64,000 bases of DNA, from NCBI GenBank assembly GCA_018672475.1, contig JABHFS010000200.1, positions 1 through 64,000 on the forward strand. Reading direction: 5' to 3'. Shown here piece by piece: positions 36,969 through 45,471 of this stretch; the first letter of the stretch is position 1, and every line of letters starts with the position of its first letter. A program made the position numbers and the translations under genes. The notes below the pieces were generated by a model, which saw only the letters and a list, made by a program, of their open reading frames with translations, was not told the origin of the DNA and searched no databases. Origin of the DNA: Gemmatimonadota bacterium. Its GTDB lineage: Bacteria; Latescibacterota; UBA2968; UBA8231.

Positions 36969-37000
36969 TCGCCAGCACAAAAATGCCGGCGGCCCCCAAA

Positions 37001-37065
37001 GCGGTCTTAGCGCGTATCTGCAAATTCGCTCTGCGCTCAAAGCCTTGAGCGCGTTTGCAGACCGC
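37001..37065. terminator. Bidirectional hairpin between convergent genes
   Basis: GCGCTCAA (37033-37040) pairs with TTGAGCGC (37045-37052), loop AGCC, inside TCTGCAAA (37017-37024) paired with TTTGCAGA (37054-37061), inside GCGG/CCGC. A long, stable hairpin lying between the 35.3 kb and 37.1 kb genes, which converge. No long T tract, so termination is plausible but not certain. Confidence 0.45.
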
Positions 37066-37082
37066 TTCTAAGCGGCTGGCAA

Positions 37083-39398
37083 TCAATTTCGGCTATGATG
37101 CTCGTGCGTTTGTTGTTCTGCGCTATCGAGTGCGGGAATTTTAAAAGCTTGTAGCTCGAGGCTAAGCGGTCGCGGGTCACCTTCGCGAATGAGCAGAATT
37201 TGATCCATCGCAACATCTGCGAAAACTTGTACTTGCCGGCTGGCGGGCCAGGTAATTTCAAGCGAGCGAATAGCCAGGGCCTGACCCAAGCCAATTTCCC
37301 GCCGTAGGCTCGAAGCGCCGAAACTGCCCCCGCTCGTCACTGTAGCATATATCTGCCTGATCCCATCAGCGGTATCTACCTCGATCTTTATCCGGGCTCC
37401 AATAGCGGCGCGATTGGAGCGGCGACCTTGCAATTTGAGCTTAATCCAGTGATTGCCGTGGCCCGGGTTTTCAAAAAAAACATTTTGAAAAACATCGCCG
37501 CTAAAAGCTCCGCCGATAACGGCAAAGACATCCTGGTCCCCATCGTGATCGATGTCGCCAAAAGCCACTGCATGGCCCTTTTGCAGATGCCCGAACCCAC
37601 CCGAGGTCGTAACGTCTTGAAAAGTTTTGCCCGCTTTATTGCGAAACATGCGATTGGGCACCAGCGAAGCCATGTCCGGGTCGCCGGTGCCGATATAACA
37701 GTCCAGATAACCGTCGTTGTCGAGGTCGCCGAAATTGCACCCCATGGCTTTGAGCGGCACATCGAGTCTGGCCGCGCGAGTCACATCGGCGAAACTCCCA
37801 TCGCCGTTGTTGCGATATAGCCGCGGCGCGTCGGCGCGATGCGGCAAACCCAGATAAGCGGCTGCCACATCACCGGTACCGGCATTGAAACCGGCGACAA
37901 ATAGATCCAACCAGCCATCGTTGTCGTAGTCCCAGAACCAGGTTGGAAAGCTGTAGTCGGGGCCGGTTACCCCCGCTTCTTCGCTCACATCGGCAAAGTG
38001 CCAGCGACCTGTTGCGTCTTCACCTTCATTGCGCAAGAGCAAATTGGGCTCGTCCGGCGCGAGGCGCGAAATATACAGATCTAGCATGCCGTCGTTGTCG
38101 TAGTCCCCCCATACCACTGCTTTCACATACCCCTCTACGGCGAGCCCCGCTGTGACCGCCTCATCGACAAAAGTGCCGTCGCCTTGGTTGCGGAACAGTT
38201 CGCACGGGTGTATCTCCTCGCCCCGAGATTCATTGCCAACAAATAGATCGACCCAGCCGTCGTTGTCAAAATCTCCCCAAGCGGCGGTTTGCGTCGGGTG
38301 CAGCGTGAGCAAACCAGCCTTTTCGGTCGTATCGACGAAGCGCCCCTCTCCCTGGTTGGCCAGCAGCGAATTTGGGTGATAGCCTTCTTTGTCGAGCCAG
38401 GCGCCGCGCAGGACGAGCACATCCATATAGCCGTTGTTGTCATAATCTGCCTGGCATGTATTCAAACCACCGACAATCCCGCTTAACCCCGCGGCCTCGG
38501 TGCGGTCGGCAAAGGTCCCGTCACCCCGGTTGCGAAAATAGCGAATCGGGTCGCGCAGACCCCAGGAAGAGGCCATGATATCCAGATAACCGTCGCCGTC
38601 AAAATCTTCCATGATGCCGCCGCCAGAAAGCCCCACCACGTCTAGGCCCAACAAGGGAGCCATATCGCGGAAATGCCCGATATCGTATTCGGACTCGAAG
38701 ACCTCAGGTGGGATCAGATAAGCCGGCGGTACTTTCTCCGGATGCTCTCCCAACGTCATATAGGCGATATTGAGCAGCCAGCGGGTCGCCAGATCATTGG
38801 GATTTCGCTGCAACACCCCGAGAAATTCTTCGACCGCCGCGCTCGATCCGCGCTTGAGCTGATGTACGCCATTGCCGCTGATCGGCATAAGACAGGAATT
38901 GATATTGTGTTTGACGATGCAATTTTCCTGCTCTCCCAGGCGAAGGTAGGCCAAACCCAACTTCATCTGCAGCACGTGCCGGACCTGGGGATGGTCGACT
39001 ACGGTTTGCAACTGTACGATTTCACGCACGGCCTGTTCAGATTGCCCGTCTCGCAGCAGCTGTGTTGCCAGGGCGAACCGGGTTTTCAGGATCCGGTCTT
39101 TACCATCTAGGGTCTGAGCCGCAAGCGAATTTTGCAGGTTTTCCAACTGATCGCGAAAGTGCTTCACCCCGGCTGAGTTCACATAGGGGTGCGCCGAGGA
39201 ATCCGCGCTTATAGCGATCTTTTCCAGGCGTTCGGCCATGCGTTGGGTGCTGGCTGCCTGCTCTTGTTTTCGCGGTTCGTCGGCAAAAACAGTGCCTGCC
39301 AAAACCACAAGGCACACCGCGCGCAAAGTCCATCTGTCTATTGTTCGTGCTTGTAACTGACGAGGAGTTTTTAAAAGACCGCGCAGAGGGCTTCTCAC
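37083..39398 (-). CDS. Secreted protein with helical TPR-like N-terminal part fused to CRTAC1 propeller and ASPIC domain
   Basis: A 771-residue protein. The start is GTG 39398 overlapping the stop of the DUF6785 gene (GTGA), with a signal segment (LRAVCLVVLAGTVFADEP). Residues about 60-240 are helical and TPR-like (ATQLLRDGQSEQAVREIVQL, LKLGLAYLRLGEQEN). From about 265 come VCBS/FG-GAP loops (IMEDFDGDGYLDIMASS, WGDFDNDGWVDLFVGNE, FGDLDNDGYLDCYIGTG), then an ASPIC-like end (GGSFGASSLRREIGLG, ITWPASRQVQVF). It joins in one chain the two parts that are separate genes at 33.7-37 kb. Confidence 0.87.
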   Translation of the reverse strand: MRSPLRGLLKTPRQLQARTIDRWTLRAVCLVVLAGTVFADEPRKQEQAASTQRMAERLEKIAISADSSAHPYVNSAGVKHFRDQLENLQNSLAAQTLDGKDRILKTRFALATQLLRDGQSEQAVREIVQLQTVVDHPQVRHVLQMKLGLAYLRLGEQENCIVKHNINSCLMPISGNGVHQLKRGSSAAVEEFLGVLQRNPNDLATRWLLNIAYMTLGEHPEKVPPAYLIPPEVFESEYDIGHFRDMAPLLGLDVVGLSGGGIMEDFDGDGYLDIMASSWGLRDPIRYFRNRGDGTFADRTEAAGLSGIVGGLNTCQADYDNNGYMDVLVLRGAWLDKEGYHPNSLLANQGEGRFVDTTEKAGLLTLHPTQTAAWGDFDNDGWVDLFVGNESRGEEIHPCELFRNQGDGTFVDEAVTAGLAVEGYVKAVVWGDYDNDGMLDLYISRLAPDEPNLLLRNEGEDATGRWHFADVSEEAGVTGPDYSFPTWFWDYDNDGWLDLFVAGFNAGTGDVAAAYLGLPHRADAPRLYRNNGDGSFADVTRAARLDVPLKAMGCNFGDLDNDGYLDCYIGTGDPDMASLVPNRMFRNKAGKTFQDVTTSGGFGHLQKGHAVAFGDIDHDGDQDVFAVIGGAFSGDVFQNVFFENPGHGNHWIKLKLQGRRSNRAAIGARIKIEVDTADGIRQIYATVTSGGSFGASSLRREIGLGQALAIRSLEITWPASRQVQVFADVAMDQILLIREGDPRPLSLELQAFKIPALDSAEQQTHEHHSRN

Positions 39399-41329
39399 CA
39401 AAACAGCACGCCTATGCCATTGCCTGTAGTGCCTGTAAAGGCATCTATTATGAGCCAAAATCCCGCGTTGCAAAATTGCCCCAGGATTAGTCCCATAAAG
39501 AGAGGCCGCAGGACGCGGTGGAGTTGAGCGCCACCGTATTTGAGGATGGTGATCTTTAACAGCCAGGCTATAAATACGCTGAACCAGAGCCGGCCTACAA
39601 TATAAGAAACCGTGCAAATGGCAAAGCCGAGCGGATGGAAGGGCCACCAGAGGAAATGGTGCCGCAAAAGAATCAATCCGCCCATTAGCCCTGCCCCGAT
39701 ACCTTTGAATAACCAGCCATCCAGTTGTACGGAGGGTGCATTCTGGAATTTTTGCGTGATAAAACTAAAAGGCACCTGGGGGCCTGCGCCAAAAAACCAG
39801 CCGTGCAAATTGATTCCGCCATAAGTATAGGATAGGTAGAGAACGGTCGTAGCCGATCCGATTAGCGCCACCACAATCGCCAAGACCAGCGCCCAAAACA
39901 ACGGCCGCAGATTCTTTATCCCCTCGACGATCTTCAAGCCATTGGCGCAAGAGGCCATAACAAATGTGCGCACGTCTCCGTGCCAGATATAGGTAAACGC
40001 CAGAGCCACTAGACCTTCAGCGCCGATCAGGGGAGTACCCATTCCCGAGACTACAAAGGTAGACGCGATCATCGGGCTACGGGCTGCGGCCACTCCCCCC
40101 TCGACCACTATGCGGGTCAGGCCGAAAAATATCAGCAACGCCACGGTCACAAATAAGACCAGCGCCACAAAAGGTATGCCCGTGGTCCAAAGCCAAGCCA
40201 TCATAACAACTAAACCACCGACCAGACCCAGCACCGCCATTCGGTAGGACATCATCTCGTCCGCGTCTTCTTGCGACTCTTGCGGGTTCCAAGCCTGACG
40301 GAAAACGGTGGCAAAATGCGCTCGAGCGGTCCACAGGCCAACGCCCACATAGACGGCCATTGCGCCTATGCCCTGATGCGCTAAAAGCGGAGATTGCGGC
40401 GTGCCATAGACACTGACGATCTCCGTACTGGAGATGCCTAAGATACTGAATACGCCTTTTTCCACGGTGGCCAGCAAGGAGAAAAACCACAGGCCGAGGG
40501 CAATTTCCAGGCTGACAAAATAAAAGATCCCCACCACGCTAAAACTCAACATGATGGGTATATCTATTGTATTGCGTAGCATGGACAAACTTGTCGACAT
40601 CGACATCACCGGCACGCCCGAATAATAGTGATGCAGTCCCTTCGTGCTACCAACAACCACGGCCATGACAAAACCGACCCACATCAGCCCGCTTCTAAAA
40701 AAGGGCGGGACGACCTTTTCGTCTTGCGCGATCATACTGGCCGGTACTTGCATCAGAGGATAGGCGAGCCTTTCGTGTTCCATCCACTGGCGCCGCAGGA
40801 TGACCGCCGCACAGATCATGACCAGATAGAGCGCCAAAATAAAAAGGCCCCAAGCACACAGGGGCTTTACCCACGCCGCCCAGGGAATGGGTATGTCTCG
40901 GGGCAATCCCTCATAGAAATATTTTATGGCCAGAGGGTCTTCAACTACCATCCACGATTTTACATGGGGTTGGATAACCCCCTGCCAGTCGTTTTCGGGC
41001 GTAGAATAATACGCCAGTGCCGTCAGACCGGGCAGCAAATACTCCATTAGGCCCATGGTCGGGATGGCGCAAGCGGTGACCATCATGGCGTAAAGCACGG
41101 CCAACTCTTGCCGTTGGAACACCATCGACGGAACATAGAAACGCAGGATAGTGTTGCAAAAAATAAAAAGAAAGAGCAGGAATAGGGCGGCAGCGGTAGC
41201 GAAGTCGAGCGCCATCAACGAGCCCTGCATGTACATATTGCTATAGGGCGTCGCGATGCTTATCAGTAGGCACAGCAGAGTGCCTGTGGTGATGACTCTC
41301 AGGGAAAAAGGGGACCTCTCGACAAGCAA
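39395..41329 (-). CDS. DUF6785/DUF6784-type large multi-pass membrane protein
   Basis: A 644-residue protein with about 14 hydrophobic segments, a clear paralogue of the 16.5 kb gene. Shared motifs: TPENDWQGVIQPHVKSWMV, IPWAAWVKPLC, FGLTRIVVEGG and HHFLWWPFHPLGFAI. Start is TTG 41329, with GAGGA upstream. The downstream gene is coupled by GTGA overlap, so this membrane protein and the TPR/CRTAC1 fusion are translated together. The function is unknown; the two paralogues are both near secreted CRTAC1 proteins. Confidence 0.75.
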   Translation of the reverse strand: MLVERSPFSLRVITTGTLLCLLISIATPYSNMYMQGSLMALDFATAAALFLLFLFIFCNTILRFYVPSMVFQRQELAVLYAMMVTACAIPTMGLMEYLLPGLTALAYYSTPENDWQGVIQPHVKSWMVVEDPLAIKYFYEGLPRDIPIPWAAWVKPLCAWGLFILALYLVMICAAVILRRQWMEHERLAYPLMQVPASMIAQDEKVVPPFFRSGLMWVGFVMAVVVGSTKGLHHYYSGVPVMSMSTSLSMLRNTIDIPIMLSFSVVGIFYFVSLEIALGLWFFSLLATVEKGVFSILGISSTEIVSVYGTPQSPLLAHQGIGAMAVYVGVGLWTARAHFATVFRQAWNPQESQEDADEMMSYRMAVLGLVGGLVVMMAWLWTTGIPFVALVLFVTVALLIFFGLTRIVVEGGVAAARSPMIASTFVVSGMGTPLIGAEGLVALAFTYIWHGDVRTFVMASCANGLKIVEGIKNLRPLFWALVLAIVVALIGSATTVLYLSYTYGGINLHGWFFGAGPQVPFSFITQKFQNAPSVQLDGWLFKGIGAGLMGGLILLRHHFLWWPFHPLGFAICTVSYIVGRLWFSVFIAWLLKITILKYGGAQLHRVLRPLFMGLILGQFCNAGFWLIIDAFTGTTGNGIGVLFW

Positions 41330-41378
41330 ATATTGTCCTCTAATGGATACAGGGTAAACCAGTTTTGCGGTCGGTATT

Positions 41379-41419
41379 GTTCGGTTTGCAGCACAAGATA
41401 CAACAGTTCGGTTTACAGC
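41379..41419. repeat. 14-bp imperfect direct repeat in a divergent promoter region
   Basis: GTTCGGTTTGCAGC (41379-41392) and GTTCGGTTTACAGC (41406-41419) differ at one base, 27 bases apart, in the 222-base gap between the divergent DUF6785 and CBM9/PKD genes. This could be a regulator-binding pair. Confidence 0.4.
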
Positions 41420-41551
41420 GAAAGGTGCGTCCTAAAACCTCCGTCGGCCTGCGAGCAACTGCGCAAACCTCATTGCCCACTGGTAGCGCACGATCTATAT
41501 TCCCGCCGCGAGTGCTATATCCCCCACTGCAGATCAGAGAGGTACTAGGAA

Positions 41552-42619
41552 ATGAAAAAAACTTGGATCGGACTCTTGGGCGCAGTCTTATTAAGCGTTT
41601 CCCCTATAAATGCCCTCGAACGCCCCGACAAGGAATTTAAGATTTTTCAGTTTCCCGCCGATAGGATACCCCGCATCGACGGGATCGCCGACGATTGGGA
41701 AATAGTACCCGAAGAGTATGCCGTCGGCGGCGAGGAGCTTTCTGACACGGTCATGGGCAAGGGGACCGCCTATGACCCGGATGACCTGGATGTCAAAGTG
41801 CGGGTAGGCTGGGTCAAGGGGCTAAACCGGCTCTATTTTCTTTACGAAGCTTCTGACGATTATTGGAATATGTACTATCGCCGCGGAGACATATTCGAAA
41901 TCGCCGTCGATGCGGATCGCTCAGGTGGCCACAATATTAGCAATCCGCAGCTCGATAAGTGGGAAAGCCACTTCGCGTTCAAAGGAGTACACGCGCAGAA
42001 TTACCATATCTTCACCCCTCCCGGGGAGGGTCGGGATTGGGTCTTCGTCTGGGGCTGTCAACCGTGGGTAGGCAAGCTGCCCTATGCCAACCACGCCTAT
42101 TCCTACGATTTCAAAGAAGGCGAAAGCGGCCGACTGGTGCTCGAATTTTGGATCACTCCTTTTGACTTCGCCCCCTACGAGGGTCCCGACCGGGCCGTAG
42201 TTTCTAAGTTATTGGAGAATGAGCTCATTGGGCTGTCGTGGTCGGTCCTCGACTACGACGAGGACAATAACCAATACGAGGGCTTCTGGAATCTTTCGCA
42301 TAAAACCCGGATGGATTCGAATGCCTCAAACCTCTGCGCCTTCAGGCTCATGCCTTTGGCCAGCCGCTTTCGCCAACCACTTGAGGCGGAGTGGGATTTT
42401 CAGGTTGTAGATATGGACCGCAGACTGGTGGCGTTTAAAGACTTATCGTACGGCCAGATAACATCGTGGTCGTGGGATTTCGACGACGGCACTACTTCGA
42501 CGGAAGAGCATCCGCTTCATCGGTATGAAAAAGCCGGGGAGTATGTCGTTGTCCTGACCATAAATGGTCCGCAGGGCACGGCGCGGCGCGTAAAAGTAAA
42601 CGAAGTCGTCGTGCGCTAA
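41552..42619 (+). CDS. Secreted CBM9-like protein with C-terminal PKD domain
   Basis: A 355-residue protein with a signal peptide (KKTWIGLLGAVLLSVSPINA). Residues about 22-265 form the CBM9-like domain (RPDKEFKIFQFPADRIPRIDG, WVKGLNRLYFLYEASDDYW), related to the 32.1 kb gene. The last 85 residues form a PKD domain: FKDLSYGQITSWSWDFDDGT, HRYEKAGEYVVVLTI. PKD domains are extracellular spacers. It is divergent from the DUF6785 gene and convergent with a PhyH gene, 10 bases away. Confidence 0.8.
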   Translation: MKKTWIGLLGAVLLSVSPINALERPDKEFKIFQFPADRIPRIDGIADDWEIVPEEYAVGGEELSDTVMGKGTAYDPDDLDVKVRVGWVKGLNRLYFLYEASDDYWNMYYRRGDIFEIAVDADRSGGHNISNPQLDKWESHFAFKGVHAQNYHIFTPPGEGRDWVFVWGCQPWVGKLPYANHAYSYDFKEGESGRLVLEFWITPFDFAPYEGPDRAVVSKLLENELIGLSWSVLDYDEDNNQYEGFWNLSHKTRMDSNASNLCAFRLMPLASRFRQPLEAEWDFQVVDMDRRLVAFKDLSYGQITSWSWDFDDGTTSTEEHPLHRYEKAGEYVVVLTINGPQGTARRVKVNEVVVR

Positions 42620-42629
42620 ATCCCACCTG

Positions 42630-43439
42630 TCAGGCGAGGTCCTGCAATAGACGTTCAACCACTTTTTTGCGGTGTCTAAATGAGGCCACCTGCTTGAGTT
42701 CATATAATTCTTCGCTGATGCGGTGCCGATAGGCTTCGAGCGGTGCCGAGCCGGGCGACCAGGAAGCGTACGAAGTAGTGTAGCGCACGAAGACGGACCG
42801 CCGTGGTTGATCTTCGGTCCACTTGCGTGCGCCGTGGCAAAGCGCTTCGGTGAACAGCACCACGTCTCCGGCCTTGACGCTGACATTGTCGACGGTCGGC
42901 GAGCCGTCGTAGATGTCGATATGATCAGGTCTGGGGAAGTAGGACTTGTGGCTGCCGGGAATGCAGACAAAGCCGGTGCCAGGAGGGACATCAACCAGCG
43001 ACACACCGGCATTGAGGAAGGTGGCAAAGATGCGACCGTCGGCGGCCTGGTAATCGTTGGCCGGATTGTGGATGCCGCCACTAAGGCCGCCGTGAAAGGC
43101 CAGATCGTCGCTATCCTTGGTGTTTGCGGTCAACGCGGTACCAACGTGCTGGGGGCAATTGTCGGTTAAGGCCAGGACGACCCGCATGATTTCCCGGTTG
43201 AGGATTAGGTCTGCAAAAACTTGCTCGACGTATTCTACTTGGTTGATAGAACGGGGAGTCGTGGGTTTGCTGTTGGCGTCTCTATATGAGGCAAGCGGAG
43301 CCGGCAACTCACTGTCGTCCATAGCATGCCACCGATCACACAACTCGACCATATGACGCACATCTTCGCCCGCTACGGCTTGTTTGAGCACGAGGTAACC
43401 ATGCAGGTCAAAAAACCACTTTTCTTCGTCGCTAAGCAT
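42630..43439 (-). CDS. PhyH family protein with an altered metal motif (HxG)
   Basis: A 269-residue protein starting at ATG 43439, after AAAGG. PhyH-like core elements are present (PPGTGFVCIPGSHKS, KAGDVVLFTEALCHGA, RRSVFVRY). Instead of HxD the candidate first metal site reads His116-Gly-Gly (LAFHGGLSG), while the distal His202 and Arg213/214 remain. In iron/2-oxoglutarate halogenases the acid of the triad is replaced by Ala or Gly, opening a halide site; here it could also be a divergent PhyH branch with a displaced ligand. That is inference. Upstream is a half-site TGTACTAAACCC. Confidence 0.82.
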   Translation of the reverse strand: MLSDEEKWFFDLHGYLVLKQAVAGEDVRHMVELCDRWHAMDDSELPAPLASYRDANSKPTTPRSINQVEYVEQVFADLILNREIMRVVLALTDNCPQHVGTALTANTKDSDDLAFHGGLSGGIHNPANDYQAADGRIFATFLNAGVSLVDVPPGTGFVCIPGSHKSYFPRPDHIDIYDGSPTVDNVSVKAGDVVLFTEALCHGARKWTEDQPRRSVFVRYTTSYASWSPGSAPLEAYRHRISEELYELKQVASFRHRKKVVERLLQDLA

Positions 43440-43679
43440 CGGCTGGCCTTTCTCTTTATTGTGTTCAATCCGGATTCTCGCTAGGACCAATAGCCGGAAC
43501 AGCGCTTTAATAAGGTGTACTAAACCCGGGGCTGGTCTGCAAATCAGCAAGGTCATTTTTGCCGTCAATTCAGGGTTGATTATATATTACCTCACCCGGT
43601 TCACACTACTCGTCGCCGCACTAACTTCGCTCGATCAAGCGCGATTCATCTATCGCCTAAGCCAATAGGAGCCCGGTGC

Positions 43680-44576
43680 ATGACCAACCTCACCGACCGT
43701 ATAGTCGACGCCCATATCCACGTCTGGTCCCCCGACTTCGACCGCTATCCCCTATCCCCTGGTTTTACGCGCGATGACCTCTGGCTACCCTCCTTTACAC
43801 CCGACGACCATTTCGCCTACAGCCACTCCTTCGGCAAGGTCCGCCTCAATCTGGTGCAGATGACCTGGTACGGTCTCGACCACCGCTATATCCTCGATCT
43901 AATCGCCTCCGACCCGACGACCTATACCGGTACCGGCATCGTGCCCGGCGTTGCTGACGTGTCGTTGGCCGACCCGGGCAAGACCATGCTCGCCCTCGCC
44001 GCAGGCGGTATCCGCGCCTTCCGGGTGCGCGGCGGTAAAACCGGCCGCCCAACCGCCTTCGGTCGCGCGAGTCGCTGGCTCGACTATCCAGGCTACGAGG
44101 CGATGTTCAAAACCGGCGCCGAGCACAACTTGGCCCTCAGCTTTCTCATGGGCCTCGAAGACCTGCCCGACCTGATCCGCATGTGCCGCCGCTTCCCGGC
44201 AACCCCGGTCATCCTCGACCATCTCTGCGGTGTCCGCATTCGCGACGGCGTCTGGCCCGAACACGAGATCCGCGCGCTCTGCCGCATGGCCCGCTATCCT
44301 GGCATCATGCTCAAGCTCGGCCCCTTCCAGGCCCTCGGCGACGGCAAGGCCCCTTACCTGGATCTACTGCCCCTTATCGAACGCGTCGTAGATGCCTTTG
44401 GACCCGAGCGCATTATGTGGGAGAGCGACAGCGGCGGCCCCATCGTCATGCAAGATCCGCACACCGACTTCGCCGCTTCGATCGCCCTGATCCGCGAGCA
44501 CGCCGACTTTTTGAGCGCTAGCGACAAACAGCAAATCCTGGTCAAGACGGCCGAGGACTTTTTCTTTAAATACTAA
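43680..44576 (+). CDS. Amidohydrolase 2 family metal-dependent hydrolase
   Basis: A 298-residue TIM-barrel protein. The N-terminal metal motif is HIHVW (His12, His14), followed by PVILDHLCG and the late MWESDSGGP where the metal-bound aspartate is expected. This subfamily opens lactones and decarboxylates ring acids (LigI/AmnE-like). The start is ATG 43680, with GGAG upstream. It is in line with the next PhyH gene, 76 bases away. Confidence 0.88.
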   Translation: MTNLTDRIVDAHIHVWSPDFDRYPLSPGFTRDDLWLPSFTPDDHFAYSHSFGKVRLNLVQMTWYGLDHRYILDLIASDPTTYTGTGIVPGVADVSLADPGKTMLALAAGGIRAFRVRGGKTGRPTAFGRASRWLDYPGYEAMFKTGAEHNLALSFLMGLEDLPDLIRMCRRFPATPVILDHLCGVRIRDGVWPEHEIRALCRMARYPGIMLKLGPFQALGDGKAPYLDLLPLIERVVDAFGPERIMWESDSGGPIVMQDPHTDFAASIALIREHADFLSASDKQQILVKTAEDFFFKY

Positions 44577-44652
44577 AACGCCGAAGACGATACGAATACA
44601 ATTCTTAAAAAAGCATCTTGTGACTAAATCATTAAACACAAAACGGGTCATC

Positions 44653-45471
44653 ATGGAATTAAACGACGGACATTTAGACGAATTAGAACAACGAGGCTAT
44701 ATCATCGTACCCGGCTTCCGCCACGGCGAAGAATTAAAAGAACTGCAGGCCGCCCAGCGACGCGCGCTGCCCTCGTGGGAAGAAGTCAAAGACGACCCGC
44801 CGTCCGGCCGCGCGACCCTCAGCGAATTCCCCCCGGCCGAAATAGCCCTCTTGCGCGGCACCGTGCACCATGCGGCCTGGGACTTCGCCCGCAAATGGTT
44901 CAGTAGCGAGCATATCCACTACCGCGCCGGCTGTATGATCGCCCGTTACCCCGGTTTTAAAGGCGGCGGCACCGGCTCGGATGCCTCCGCGCTACACCTC
45001 GACAATGGCAACAATTCGCTCTTGCCACCCTCCGACTCGGCCCGCGCCTTCGGCCAACTGGTCTTCTGGCACCACCTCGAAGAAGTCGGCGAGGACCAGG
45101 CGCCGCTGCGGCTGATTGCCAAACAACACGGCCGCGATATGAGCAAAGCCGAGCCGCTGGTCTGTGAAGCGGGTACTTTGTGCATCTTCACAAACTACAC
45201 CATGCACTCGGCTAGCGATTATCTGCGCGCCGATGGCCAGCGCTACACCTGGGGTTTCGGCCTCGGCCGCGCCGACCACTACTGGGAGGGCTTCCGCCAC
45301 TATACCGACAAGGGCAAAAACCCGATCTTCGGCGAATTTATCGGCACGCTCACCGCCGCCGAAAGAGAAGTCTTCCGCTTCCCGCCCGCCGGCCACGCCT
45401 ATTATACGCCGCAGACCTTGGCCGCCCTCGAAGAACAATATCCCGGATGGAACGCGCGTAATGAGTACTGA
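44653..45471 (+). CDS. PhyH family Fe(II)/2-oxoglutarate oxygenase
   Basis: A 272-residue PhyH-like protein. The triad is His115-x-Asp117 (ALHLDNG) and His185 (MHSASDY), with Arg197 downstream. ATG 44653 is chosen; an in-frame GTG at 44620 has no ribosome site. Its stop lies 11 bases inside the sialidase start. It is the most divergent of the five PhyH proteins and lacks the PGSH hallmark, having RLIAKQHG. Confidence 0.82.
   Translation: MELNDGHLDELEQRGYIIVPGFRHGEELKELQAAQRRALPSWEEVKDDPPSGRATLSEFPPAEIALLRGTVHHAAWDFARKWFSSEHIHYRAGCMIARYPGFKGGGTGSDASALHLDNGNNSLLPPSDSARAFGQLVFWHHLEEVGEDQAPLRLIAKQHGRDMSKAEPLVCEAGTLCIFTNYTMHSASDYLRADGQRYTWGFGLGRADHYWEGFRHYTDKGKNPIFGEFIGTLTAAEREVFRFPPAGHAYYTPQTLAALEEQYPGWNARNEY

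Noticed and set aside
39399..39647. N-terminal extension of the CRTAC1 fusion gene
   Set aside because: It reads in the DUF6785 coding sequence in another frame; the GTG start gives a signal peptide and a usual overlap.
41365..41640. Plus-strand open frame in the promoter gap
   Set aside because: Overlaps the CBM9/PKD start in another frame and has no known family; treated as non-coding.
16485..42619. Classification as a Type 9 secretion locus
   Set aside because: FlgD-like domains resemble T9SS cargo, but no PorU/SprA-like gene or typical T9SS component was recognised here.
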